Positions 1-8,978 of a DNA stretch of 64,000 bases are shown piece after piece; position 1 is the stretch's first letter, and each line of letters opens with the position of its first letter. The notes beneath the pieces are model-generated. The model had not been told where the DNA came from. It did no database searches and saw only the letters and a list, made by a program, of their open reading frames with translations. Made by a program: the position numbers and the translations under genes. Source of the DNA: Pseudomonas sp. JAI120 (lineage in GTDB: Bacteria > Pseudomonadota > Gammaproteobacteria > Pseudomonadales > Pseudomonadaceae); contig NZ_JACHCZ010000003.1 of assembly GCF_014207255.1 (NCBI RefSeq), positions 556,813 to 620,812 on the forward strand. The letters are read 5' to 3'.

Positions 1-1
1 C

Positions 2-985
2 TTCAACGGCCTGCAAGCCCATGCCGTGACCCACTCGCTGAACAATGCTTTCGGCCTCGACACCACCTACACCGGCCTGGCCCTGGCGGCATTGCTGGGC
101 CTGGTATTCATCGGCGGGATCAAGCGCATCGCTTCGATCGCCGACCTGCTGGTGCCGGTCAAGACCCTGATCTACATCGCCGTGACCCTCTATGTGATCG
201 TGCTGCAATTCGACCACGTACCGGCCATGCTCGCGACCATCGTCAAAAGCGCCTTCGGCCTGGACCAAGCCTTCGGTGGCCTGGTGGGCAGCGCGATCAT
301 CATGGGTGTGAAACGCGGCGTGTTCGCCAACGAAGCCGGTCTGGGCAGTGCGCCTAACGTAGCAGCCGTCGCTTCGGTAGAACACCCGATCGCCCAAGGC
401 GTGGTCCAGGCGTTCAGCGTGTTCCTCGACACCTTCGTGATCTGCACCTGCACCGCGTTGCTGATCCTGCTCTCCGGCTTCTACACCCCAGGCTTTGAAG
501 GCGACGGCATTGCCCTGACCCAGAACTCCCTGGCTGCCGTAGTGGGTGACTGGGGCCGCATGTTTATCTCGGTGGCCCTGGCGTTGTTCGTGTTCACCTC
601 GATCATGTACAACTACTACCTGGGCGAGAGCAACCTGCGCTTCCTGGTGGGCAACAACCGCAAGGTGCTGATGGGCTATCGCGCGCTGGTGCTGGTGCTG
701 ATTTTCTGGGGTTCGATCGAGAACCTGAGCACCGTGTTCGCCTTCGCCGACATCACCATGACCATGCTGGCGTTCGTCAACCTGTTCGCCCTGGCGTTCC
801 TGTTCAAGATTGCCATGCGCATCCTGAACGACTACGACAACCAGCGCGCGGCAGGCATCAAGACTCCGGTGTTCGACTCCAGCCAGTTCCCTGACCTGGA
901 CCTGGACCGCAAGGCCTGGCCGGCCAATCCGGTAAAACCGCAAGCGGCCCCAGCGGCTGAACTGAACGCTCAAGTGCAACGCTGA
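2..985 (+). CDS. Sodium:alanine/glycine symporter (AGCS family), 3' part
   Basis: This is the C-terminal two thirds or so of an amino acid carrier of the AGCS family (AlsT/DagA type), an inner-membrane protein that imports alanine or glycine with sodium. The frame is open from the first bases of the window, so the gene starts upstream; the GTG at 26 is internal. The family signature VFANEAGLGSAP lies at 331-366, and several long hydrophobic segments follow. The tail is a short hydrophilic cytoplasmic end rich in Pro and Ala. A stem-loop with a T run follows the stop codon, and the next gene is an asparaginase. In PAO1 a member of this family (PA2252) also precedes asparaginase (PA2253), which suggests a shared role in amide amino acid use. 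The exact substrate is inferred. Confidence 0.9.
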   Translation, partial: FNGLQAHAVTHSLNNAFGLDTTYTGLALAALLGLVFIGGIKRIASIADLLVPVKTLIYIAVTLYVIVLQFDHVPAMLATIVKSAFGLDQAFGGLVGSAIIMGVKRGVFANEAGLGSAPNVAAVASVEHPIAQGVVQAFSVFLDTFVICTCTALLILLSGFYTPGFEGDGIALTQNSLAAVVGDWGRMFISVALALFVFTSIMYNYYLGESNLRFLVGNNRKVLMGYRALVLVLIFWGSIENLSTVFAFADITMTMLAFVNLFALAFLFKIAMRILNDYDNQRAAGIKTPVFDSSQFPDLDLDRKAWPANPVKPQAAPAAELNAQVQR

Positions 986-1000
986 GCGTAGACAGATGAC

Positions 1001-1044
1001 ACGCCGCCTGGCCTTGGGCATGCTCTGGGCCCGGCGGCGTTTTT
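1001..1044 (+). terminator. Rho-independent terminator after the AGCS symporter
   Basis: The arms ACGCCGCC (1001-1008) and GGCGGCGT (1033-1040) form a GC-rich stem, followed directly by a short T run at 1040-1044. It lies between the symporter stop and the asparaginase ribosome binding site, so asparaginase probably has its own promoter or depends on read-through. Confidence 0.75.
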
Positions 1045-1062
1045 CGTTCAGGAGATTCTTTG

Positions 1063-2040
1063 ATGCAACCAGCTAACAACATCATGGTGCTCTACACCGG
1101 TGGCACCATCGGCATGCAGGCCAGCGCCAATGGCCTGGCCCCCGCCTCCGGTTTTGAAGCGCGCATGCGCGAACAGCTCGCCAACGCCTCAGTACCCGCC
1201 TGGCGCTTCCGGGAAATGTCCCCGCTGATCGACAGCGCCAACATGACCCCCGCCTACTGGCAGCGACTGCGCAGCGCCGTGGTCGAGGCCGTTGACGAGG
1301 GCTGCGACGCCGTGCTGATCCTGCACGGCACCGACACCCTGGCCTACAGCGCGGCAGCCATGAGCTTTCAATTGCTGGGTTTGCCGGCACCGGTGGTGTT
1401 CACTGGCTCGATGTTGCCGGCCGGCGTACCCGACAGCGATGCCTGGGAAAACGTCAGCGGTGCCCTGCTGGCGTTGGGCGAAGGCCTGGCACCCGGCGTA
1501 CACCTGTTCTTCCACGGCGCGCTGATGGCACCGACCCGCTGCGCGAAGATCCGCAGCTTTGGTCGCCATCCGTTTGCCGCGTTGCAGCGCAACGGCGGTG
1601 TGGCCAAGGCCGAAGCGCTTCCCGCCGCCCTGGATTACCGCCAGTCCAAGGCCCTGGCCAATGTCGGCGTGTTGCCGCTGGTCCCGGGCATCGGCGCAGC
1701 GCAACTGGATGCACTGGTCGACAGCGGCATCCAGGCGCTGGTGCTGGAGTGCTTCGGCAGTGGCACCGGGCCCAGCGACAACCCTGCGTTTCTCGCCAGC
1801 CTCAAGCGAGCAGAAGAAAACGGCATCGTGGTCGTGGCAATCACCCAATGCCATGAAGGTGGCGTGGAGCTGGATGTGTACGAAGCCGGCAGCCGCTTGC
1901 GCGGCGTGGGTGTGCTGTCCGGTGGCGGCATGACCCGCGAAGCCGCGTTTGGCAAGCTCAATGCCTTGATCGGTGCGGGCCTGCCCAACGCCGAGATTCG
2001 CCGCCTGGTCGAACTGGACCTGTGTGAAGAGCTGCGTTGA
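1063..2040 (+). CDS. ansA: L-asparaginase, type I (AnsA-like)
   Basis: Hydrolyses L-asparagine to aspartate and ammonia in the cytoplasm. The protein has 325 residues, the usual length for bacterial type I asparaginases, and no signal peptide. The N-terminal catalytic Thr motif YTGGTIG is at residues 11-17 and the second catalytic motif HGTDT at about 88-92, with the substrate loop GSML near 113. I chose ATG 1063, preceded by AGGAGA at a spacing of about 7; an in-frame TTG three bases upstream is less likely. A hairpin terminator separates it from the symporter upstream, and another terminator follows. The PAO1 pair PA2252-PA2253 has the same order. The start choice and type I assignment are firm; the symbol rests on family resemblance. 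Confidence 0.92.
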   Translation: MQPANNIMVLYTGGTIGMQASANGLAPASGFEARMREQLANASVPAWRFREMSPLIDSANMTPAYWQRLRSAVVEAVDEGCDAVLILHGTDTLAYSAAAMSFQLLGLPAPVVFTGSMLPAGVPDSDAWENVSGALLALGEGLAPGVHLFFHGALMAPTRCAKIRSFGRHPFAALQRNGGVAKAEALPAALDYRQSKALANVGVLPLVPGIGAAQLDALVDSGIQALVLECFGSGTGPSDNPAFLASLKRAEENGIVVVAITQCHEGGVELDVYEAGSRLRGVGVLSGGGMTREAAFGKLNALIGAGLPNAEIRRLVELDLCEELR

Positions 2041-2092
2041 GATTCGATACATAGTCACTCTCACCAGCGACCTGTCGGTGCCTAGCATGGAA

Positions 2093-2119
2093 AACCCGAG
2101 CCTCTGCCTCGGGTTGTTT
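2093..2119 (+). terminator. Terminator after asparaginase
   Basis: The perfect 8-bp stem AACCCGAG (2093-2100) / CTCGGGTT (2108-2115) has a 7-base loop and is followed by GTTT. It ends the asparaginase transcript about 50 bases before the next gene. Confidence 0.8.
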
Positions 2120-2147
2120 CCATCAACCGGCACGACAGGAACCCCTC

Positions 2148-5100
2148 ATGACCTCTGCAACCCCCACCGCCCAGAAACAGCTCAAGAACAATGACCCGAC
2201 ACTGGAGCTGATTGCTCAATTCTACGCAGGGCCTTCCTTCAGAGAGGCCGCCACCGAATTATTGCGCCAGGCACTGAATGAGCAATACGCAACCCTGAAC
2301 ATCGACCCGGGCAGCACCTTGATGGGCGTGCCGACCTGGTACCTCCTCGACGACCAGATCATTGCCGGGCCGCCCGAGTATCACGCACTCAGTGACCTGC
2401 TGGTCCGCCAGGCGGTACTGGCGATACCGACGCTGTGCATCGAGGGAGAGCACTTTCTCACACGGTACCCGCTCACCGATCCGCCTGTGCATTTGCCCGT
2501 GCGCACGACCGATGTTGCGAAAATCCTCAACACCAGAGCCCCGGTCATGCTCTGCGCTTTCCAGGAGCACCTGGTCAACTTCTGGAACGATAGCAACGCC
2601 AAAGGCCCGCGCTGGCAGGAACTGTCCAACACCCTGCGTAATGGCTGGAACGTCCAGGAAGTTGAAGCATGGGACGAAACCGACTGCGCCCTGGCACGCC
2701 GACTGTTTCACCTGCCCGAACGCGCCACTCGACAAATCGATGATCCCTATGCGAGCAAAGCCTGCATGATCGAAATCGAACAGACGGACGGCACACAGAG
2801 CAAGGGATTCAAAGCGTTGCAGATCGCGTTACTGTCGGGCCGGCATCAGGAACGCACGATCATCCTCAGCTACTCACTGCTCAAGGGCTACGAGAAATTC
2901 GACTCTCTGGAGCAATTGGGCAAATCGCTGCCGGACCATCTCGGACCACAGGCAAACCGCCCTTCACTCAACTGGCGCTTGTTCGAGCCCGAAGGCGATT
3001 TTTTTGATCATCTGGCCTGCGCCTACGTCGCTCAGCAAGTTGACGCTGTCGGCGCCATGAGTTTTTCAGAACTGCGCGAAGACAGTCCGAGCAAGGTCAA
3101 CAACGCTTTGAATTCAACCCCGGGACCGGACACTGCGCCCGCACAAAAAGGGCCCGGGCTTGAATGGTATCGCGACGCCTTGCCCGATTGGCTGAGCAGC
3201 GCCTCGACCAGTGACCTCAACCGCTACGCACGTCTGCTCAAGGACCTGGCGGCGCTTAACAGCGCGCATGCCGGCGCGTCCTACCTGGAAGACATCCCCG
3301 GCATCGAGAAGTACGCCCTTGACCAAATCAAGGATCAGATTCTCCTGGACCACCCAACCGCCGGGCACCTGTCTTTTGAAAAAATCCTCGTGCGCGTCAA
3401 GAGCCTGGAAACCTGGGGTTCCTTCATTGTTCCGGGCGTCTACAACACAACCACCTTCACACTCGTGGAGCTGGCCCTGCAGAACCTGATTGCGCTGCCC
3501 CTGGGCAACAAAACGATTGAGCTTGATAACGCAGTGGCACTGCCCGAATGGATGACCGTCGACTACGTGGAGAACGTTATTCAGCAGGTCAATATCGGCA
3601 AGACCTACCCCGAGCTGATCAACACTAAATTGCTGGACCTGCGCCAGGAGTCCGCGCGCCGCAAAGCGCTGTACACCCAACACATGCGCATCCAACTGCC
3701 GCTGATGGCGCTGCAGAGCAAGCTTCGTCAGCAGGACGGGATTAATGAACTGGGATACCGCTACATCGCCGCGCTGATGGAACTCGACACCCATGAGCAC
3801 AACGTGGATGGCCAGGCTATTGTCATGCGCCAATTGGCCTTTGCCCCTAAACGGCGCAGTGCAGGGACCTACGACGAGGTGGCCAACATGTATGTCATCG
3901 GCCCGTCCGATCCTGCTGCCGGTCCCTGCCTGCTCTACCGCCCATTGTTCAACCCGCCGCTGGTTCAATACGCCTCGCCTGCCAACCTGATCTACGCCGT
4001 GACGCAGTCGCCCGAATTGCGCAACTCGGTACTGGCCTGGCTGCCCGACGCTGTGCGCGAAGACTACGCCAACTACGTATTCCCAGGGGACCTGCCCTCT
4101 CCCTGGGCCGTTGCGGACTATCTGGTGGAGCCTGACAAACTGTGGACCCTGAGCGGCCCGATGGTGCTGGGCAACGCCGTGCTGAACGATGACCTGCTCG
4201 CCACGCTGTTCACTGCCAACGCCCAGGCATTAGTGACCCTGGCCGATCGCCAGTCGGTCTCCAACGCCGAAAGCCGCTGGGCAACGCTCAAGCAGGCTGG
4301 CTGGAACCTGCTCAATGCAGTGCTGCCCTTCCTCAGCCCGACCCTGGGCACCGCCTTGTGGATCTGGCAGGTTCTCGATCAACTGCAACAGTTCGTCGAT
4401 GCCGAACAGCAACAGGACAAACCCGCGCAATGGGCCGCCATCACTGACGTCCTGCTCAATCTGGGCCTGGCGATCACCCTGCATATCGCCACACGGCATC
4501 AGCACACCGGCAAAGCACTCGCCACCCAGCGTGAGCCAGAACCGCCGGCTGAAAAAACCGTCGCTAAGGCGATCGTCGTCAAGCAGTTGGCCGACAACGC
4601 ATCATCCAACCTGCCTGCCGACACTATTTCCCCGCTGAACATCAGTGGCGCGGTCAACCGCCGCACCGAACAACTACGCGCCCTGCTGGAGAGCTTCAAG
4701 GTCGAAAAACCCGCGACGCTGAGTAGCCCCATCACCAAGGCAGGTACTCACCAACACCTCTACCGTTCAGGCCAGAAATACTACGTACCCGTCGGCCAAC
4801 GCTGGTTCGAGGTATCAGCGCAACCGGACGAGCCAGTGTTCATCATTGATCCAACTAAACCAGAACGTATCGGCCCGGCCCTGATCCACAATGCTCTAGG
4901 CCAATGGTTTATCGACAGTCGCCTGCGCCTGCGTGGCGGTGGCCCCAAACGCGCGATCAGACGCGCCAGCCTGCAGGCCACGGAAACTGCCAAGCAGTTG
5001 CGCGAAAAACTGCAAGCGTTTGAGAACTCAAAAAAAACGTTGTCGCTGGACCTGCAACGAGCCCGCACGGAAATGACCGAAGCGCTCGAGACCTCGGCCG

Positions 5101-6758
5101 ACGAGCAACGCCAGCACTATCTGCAAAAACTCGCCACCCAGCATTCGGACTATGAAACGGCCCTGCAACAACTCAAGCAACTGCACGTGTTTGATCCCAT
5201 CCCAGACTATCAGCCCAGGGCCATCGCCTATTTGAATGCCCAACTGGAATTATCCGAAGTGGGTATCAAGGAGGTCCAAAGCACATTCACTCCAGCCTTT
5301 CGCAAGGTACTGGAGCAGATCGAACGCCAGGCCCGCGCCCCTCAGGAACGGCATATCGAAGATGCGCGACAACTCACCAGGTTGAATCAGGACATGATCG
5401 AGCGCCTGGATTACGTGCACTCACGCTTTGAACAACTACGCCAACTGTCCTCCGAGGGCTTGCACCAGATCCAGCTGCGGAAAAAGCGAATGCCTTCCTA
5501 CAGCAGTGATGACCTCAAGGCCTTGCAGGTGACCATGTCGCGCAACCTGTGCCTGGATGAAGCCTCTGTTGATAGCGCGCCTGAGGCCTGGGCCGCATTG
5601 GACAAGATCGTCGATACCGCTGACATTGCGGTCCAGGCCCTGCGCGATACCTTGTTTGAGCGCAGCGAAGCACGTCTGGATGAACGTATTGAAGCGCTGG
5701 GCAGCCTGATCGAACAATTCGCGGTCATCAATGAACGTCTGGAGGACCTGCCACAAGACTTCGCCGACGCCGTCGTTCCCGAACAGCTGGAATCCCTACG
5801 TCAGAAAATGCGCGCCTACTCCCAGGATGCGCAGCGGCAACTGACGCTGTTGCATGTCGACCGCGACGCCCTCAGGAGCCGACCCACACCGCCACCCACA
5901 CCGCCCAGGGCGCAGAAAAAATTCATCAATACCCGCTACAACGGTGTATTGATAGGCGAGCCGCGAATGACCTCCGTCGGGCTTGAGACCGATCTGGTGG
6001 ATATCAAGTCGCCCATCACTCAACAAATCATCGCGACCTACCACAAAAAAGATCAGGGGTTGTGGGTCCAGCGCGTTACCACGCCACCGCCATCGCATCC
6101 TGCGACACCGCAGATCCAGACAGTCCTTGATAAGGCCCAGGTCTTTCTCGACGGCCTGACGGCGTTCAAGGAGCGTGCCGACGAGCAGGCGAAAAAGACG
6201 GCGCGTACCGCCATCGGTATCGAGTACCTGTATCACCAGCACGCCCTGGTGCTGGAAGAAACCGGCCAGGCCATAGAACAAGCCTTGTCACGACCGCAAC
6301 TCGGCACTCAACAGCAGCGCTCTGCGGCCATCCTCAGCCGAAAACTCAAGGAGGCCGCGGCCGAACTCTACCAAGACGCCGCCCAGCACATACGGCGCAT
6401 GATCAAGGAACGGCCACCCACTATTGCCGGCGTGGAATGGCTCCAGCAGCGCCGCGAAATCACCCTGAAGAAAACCAAGAGTCGACAGCGGCTCAAGAGC
6501 GCCAGACCGAACTACCTGGATGAGTACACCATCACGGACCGTGTTACCCATGACGTACTCTGGTATGCCCACTTTCACTATTCGACGTCCTGGACGCAAT
6601 CCAAGGCGTTCATCAAGGCCCGCTTGAAAACACCCGCTCAGCGCAACCTGGGCCTGACTACCGACACCCCCAACGGCTTGGACTCGCAGGAACTGCTTAA
6701 CTATTACCGTAGCGAAATCAACTTGGAACAGGCACGCCGACTATTCTTCGGCCTCTGA
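2148..6758 (+). CDS. Giant dermonecrotic-toxin-like (DUF6543-type) protein, 1536 aa
   Basis: The sequence resembles the large Pseudomonas proteins annotated with the DUF6543 / dermonecrotic toxin N-terminal domain. What can be seen: residues about 20-700 are a mixed globular region; two hydrophobic stretches at about 717-750 and 762-784 could insert into a membrane, as in toxin translocation regions; residues about 935-1240 are strongly charged and Gln/Leu-rich, typical of long coiled coils; a Pro-rich hinge sits at about 1245-1260; a basic C-terminal domain follows. I see no signal peptide, no leucine-rich repeats and no NEL-type ubiquitin ligase domain, which many relatives carry at the C-terminus. 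It stands alone between a terminator and an AraC gene, with no obvious immunity or secretion gene. By eye its GC and codon use are a little less biased than its neighbours. Function is unproven; a contact or injected effector is an inference. Confidence 0.75.
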   Translation: MTSATPTAQKQLKNNDPTLELIAQFYAGPSFREAATELLRQALNEQYATLNIDPGSTLMGVPTWYLLDDQIIAGPPEYHALSDLLVRQAVLAIPTLCIEGEHFLTRYPLTDPPVHLPVRTTDVAKILNTRAPVMLCAFQEHLVNFWNDSNAKGPRWQELSNTLRNGWNVQEVEAWDETDCALARRLFHLPERATRQIDDPYASKACMIEIEQTDGTQSKGFKALQIALLSGRHQERTIILSYSLLKGYEKFDSLEQLGKSLPDHLGPQANRPSLNWRLFEPEGDFFDHLACAYVAQQVDAVGAMSFSELREDSPSKVNNALNSTPGPDTAPAQKGPGLEWYRDALPDWLSSASTSDLNRYARLLKDLAALNSAHAGASYLEDIPGIEKYALDQIKDQILLDHPTAGHLSFEKILVRVKSLETWGSFIVPGVYNTTTFTLVELALQNLIALPLGNKTIELDNAVALPEWMTVDYVENVIQQVNIGKTYPELINTKLLDLRQESARRKALYTQHMRIQLPLMALQSKLRQQDGINELGYRYIAALMELDTHEHNVDGQAIVMRQLAFAPKRRSAGTYDEVANMYVIGPSDPAAGPCLLYRPLFNPPLVQYASPANLIYAVTQSPELRNSVLAWLPDAVREDYANYVFPGDLPSPWAVADYLVEPDKLWTLSGPMVLGNAVLNDDLLATLFTANAQALVTLADRQSVSNAESRWATLKQAGWNLLNAVLPFLSPTLGTALWIWQVLDQLQQFVDAEQQQDKPAQWAAITDVLLNLGLAITLHIATRHQHTGKALATQREPEPPAEKTVAKAIVVKQLADNASSNLPADTISPLNISGAVNRRTEQLRALLESFKVEKPATLSSPITKAGTHQHLYRSGQKYYVPVGQRWFEVSAQPDEPVFIIDPTKPERIGPALIHNALGQWFIDSRLRLRGGGPKRAIRRASLQATETAKQLREKLQAFENSKKTLSLDLQRARTEMTEALETSADEQRQHYLQKLATQHSDYETALQQLKQLHVFDPIPDYQPRAIAYLNAQLELSEVGIKEVQSTFTPAFRKVLEQIERQARAPQERHIEDARQLTRLNQDMIERLDYVHSRFEQLRQLSSEGLHQIQLRKKRMPSYSSDDLKALQVTMSRNLCLDEASVDSAPEAWAALDKIVDTADIAVQALRDTLFERSEARLDERIEALGSLIEQFAVINERLEDLPQDFADAVVPEQLESLRQKMRAYSQDAQRQLTLLHVDRDALRSRPTPPPTPPRAQKKFINTRYNGVLIGEPRMTSVGLETDLVDIKSPITQQIIATYHKKDQGLWVQRVTTPPPSHPATPQIQTVLDKAQVFLDGLTAFKERADEQAKKTARTAIGIEYLYHQHALVLEETGQAIEQALSRPQLGTQQQRSAAILSRKLKEAAAELYQDAAQHIRRMIKERPPTIAGVEWLQQRREITLKKTKSRQRLKSARPNYLDEYTITDRVTHDVLWYAHFHYSTSWTQSKAFIKARLKTPAQRNLGLTTDTPNGLDSQELLNYYRSEINLEQARRLFFGL

Positions 6759-6820
6759 TCAACGGGTGCCTGCGGCATGGGAATTGCTCCCTCCAAGCAA
6801 TATTTGCAGGGATCCGCCCT

Positions 6821-7813
6821 ATGCTGCACTCACACCTGACCACCTTGAACGCTGTTTCGCTGGTGCTCGAGACGTTCAACACCGAAGGCATAAGCCACGA
6901 GGTGCTACTGGCCGGCAGCGGCATCGCGGTTGTAGACCTGCACCAACCCGATACACGGATCACCACGCGCCAGGAGATGCAGGTCTGCGCCAATGCAGTA
7001 GCCCTGCGCCAGGACCTCGGCCTGGAACTGGGGCAACGCATGCACGTGTCGGCCTACGGCATACTGGGCTATGCGCTGCTGACCAGTGCCACCTTCGGTG
7101 ACGCTTTGCGCTTGGCACTGCGCTATCCGGCACTGCTGGGAACACTTTTCGAGTTGAACCTTGAGGAAGATGGCCAGCGGGTCTGGTTCAACGCCTGCGA
7201 TTATCGGGAGGATCCGGCGCTGGCCGCATTCAATATCGAGTTGTGCCTGGCGTCGCTCAAGGTGATCTGCGACGACTTGCTCGGCCACCCGTTGCCGTTG
7301 CTGGGGGCTCGTTTCGATTACCCGGCGCCCGCCTACAGCGCTCGCTATGGCGAACGCTTCGCCTGCCCCTTGCAGTTCCAGGCGGGTAGCAACGCTTTTG
7401 CCTTCGACCGTCAGTGGCTCGATCAACCGTTACCCCTGGCCGATGCCATCACCCATCGCGCCATGGCTGAGCGCTGCCGCAAGCAAAACACCGAGTTCAC
7501 CGGGCGCCAGGCATGGTTGGGCCGCGTACGTCACCTGCTTGCCACGCAACTGCATGCCGCACCAGGGCTGGACAGGCTCGCCGAACAGTTGAAGTGCTCG
7601 CCACGCACCTTGCGCCGCCACCTGCATGATCTGGGCAGCAGTTATCAGGAACTGCTCGATGAGCTGCGCTTCGAGCAGGCCAAGCAGTGGCTGGCCGACG
7701 ATGCGATGCCGATCCACCGCATTGCCGAGCAACTGGGCTTCAGTGAAACCGCGAGCTTCCGGCATGCCTTCGTGCGCTGGAGCGGCGTCGCGCCGAGTCA
7801 GTTCCGGCCATAA
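6821..7813 (+). CDS. AraC-family transcriptional regulator
   Basis: A 330-residue regulator with an N-terminal ligand-sensing region of the Arabinose_bd type (about 20-200) and a C-terminal AraC/XylS DNA-binding domain (about 235-330) with two helix-turn-helix motifs. The first reads LAEQLKCSPRTLRRHLHDLG and the second begins at IHRIAEQLGFSETASFRHAF. ATG 6821 is preceded by GCAGGGA. It lies 130 bases upstream of, and in the same direction as, the acetylpolyamine amidohydrolase and polyamine-binding genes, so it is a candidate local regulator responding to an acylated polyamine. That target is inferred from position only. Confidence 0.88.
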   Translation: MLHSHLTTLNAVSLVLETFNTEGISHEVLLAGSGIAVVDLHQPDTRITTRQEMQVCANAVALRQDLGLELGQRMHVSAYGILGYALLTSATFGDALRLALRYPALLGTLFELNLEEDGQRVWFNACDYREDPALAAFNIELCLASLKVICDDLLGHPLPLLGARFDYPAPAYSARYGERFACPLQFQAGSNAFAFDRQWLDQPLPLADAITHRAMAERCRKQNTEFTGRQAWLGRVRHLLATQLHAAPGLDRLAEQLKCSPRTLRRHLHDLGSSYQELLDELRFEQAKQWLADDAMPIHRIAEQLGFSETASFRHAFVRWSGVAPSQFRP

Positions 7814-7943
7814 GCCCCGGCGGGCGAATAACGGACAGTGCCGTTGGCCATATTTATCCCGTTTTGGCCGCTCCTGCCGTTCTCTTGTCGCACCGACGAG
7901 GCAACACTGCAAGGCACCTTCCTGAGTCTTCGAGAACAACAAC

Positions 7944-8978
7944 ATGCTGACGATCTACTCGGACGATCACCATCTGCACCATGGCCGTTGCGAATTGATG
8001 GACGGGCAATTGATGCCCTGTTTCGAAATGCCCTCCCGCGCCGACCACGTGTTGCAACGGGTGAAAGACCGCCAACTGGGGCCCGTGCGCGCACCTCATG
8101 ATTTCGGCCTGACCCCCTTGGCACGCGTTCACTCCCCGGCCTATCTGGACTTCTTCAAAGGCGCCTGGGAACGCTGGACCGTCTTCGGCCAGGAAGGCGA
8201 CCTGCTGCCCTACACCTGGCCCGCCCGGACCTTGCGCCGGGTATTGCCCACCAGCCTGCATGGCCAACTGGGTTACTACAGCTTCGACGGCGGCGCGCCC
8301 ATCACCGCCGGTACCTGGCAGGCGGCCTACAGCGCAGCGCAGGTGGCGCTGACCGCGCAGCAGGCGATCCAGGCCGGTGCGCCGGCGGCGTTTGCCCTGT
8401 GCCGCCCACCGGGACACCACGCCGCCAGCGACCTGATGGGCGGTTACTGCTACCTCAACAATGCAGCCATCGCCGCCCAGGCCTTTCTCGATCAGGGCTA
8501 TAAAAAAGTCGCGATCCTCGATGTGGATTACCACCACGGTAATGGCACCCAATCGATTTTCTATGAGCGTAGCGATGTGCTGTTCACCTCGATCCACGGG
8601 CATCCGGAAGCCGAGTTTCCGTTTTTTCTCGGCTATGCCGATGAGCTCGGCGACGGGGCCGGAGAGGGTTTCAACTTCAACTATCCGTTGCCGGCCGGTT
8701 CGGGCTGGGACACCTGGAGCGCCGCACTGGAACAGGCTTGCCAGGCCATTGAGGGCTACGGCGCCGACGTGATTGTGGTGTCCCTGGGCGTCGATACTTT
8801 CAAGGACGACCCCATCTCGCAGTTCAAACTCGACAGCCCGGATTATCTGGCGATGGGCGCGCGCATCGCCCGCCTGAGCCGGCCGACGCTGTTCGTGATG
8901 GAAGGCGGCTACGCGGTAGAAGAAATCGGCATCAATGCCGTCAACGTTCTCGAAGGTTTTGAAGGGGCAGTCGAATGA
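7944..8978 (+). CDS. Acetylpolyamine amidohydrolase (class II HDAC-like)
   Basis: A zinc-dependent histone-deacetylase-family enzyme of 344 residues, expected to remove acetyl groups from N-acetylputrescine, acetylcadaverine or similar amines in the cytoplasm. Visible active-site elements are RPPGHHA (tandem catalytic His), LDVDYHHGNGTQ (zinc Asp and His), SIHGHP, the second zinc Asp in SLGVDTFKDDP, and the late EGGYAVEEIG loop with the Tyr region. The stop codon overlaps the start of the downstream polyamine-binding protein (ATGA), so the two are translationally coupled. PAO1 has the same pair (aphA PA1409 and PA1410). The polyamine role is inferred from family and from this coupling. Confidence 0.9.
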   Translation: MLTIYSDDHHLHHGRCELMDGQLMPCFEMPSRADHVLQRVKDRQLGPVRAPHDFGLTPLARVHSPAYLDFFKGAWERWTVFGQEGDLLPYTWPARTLRRVLPTSLHGQLGYYSFDGGAPITAGTWQAAYSAAQVALTAQQAIQAGAPAAFALCRPPGHHAASDLMGGYCYLNNAAIAAQAFLDQGYKKVAILDVDYHHGNGTQSIFYERSDVLFTSIHGHPEAEFPFFLGYADELGDGAGEGFNFNYPLPAGSGWDTWSAALEQACQAIEGYGADVIVVSLGVDTFKDDPISQFKLDSPDYLAMGARIARLSRPTLFVMEGGYAVEEIGINAVNVLEGFEGAVE

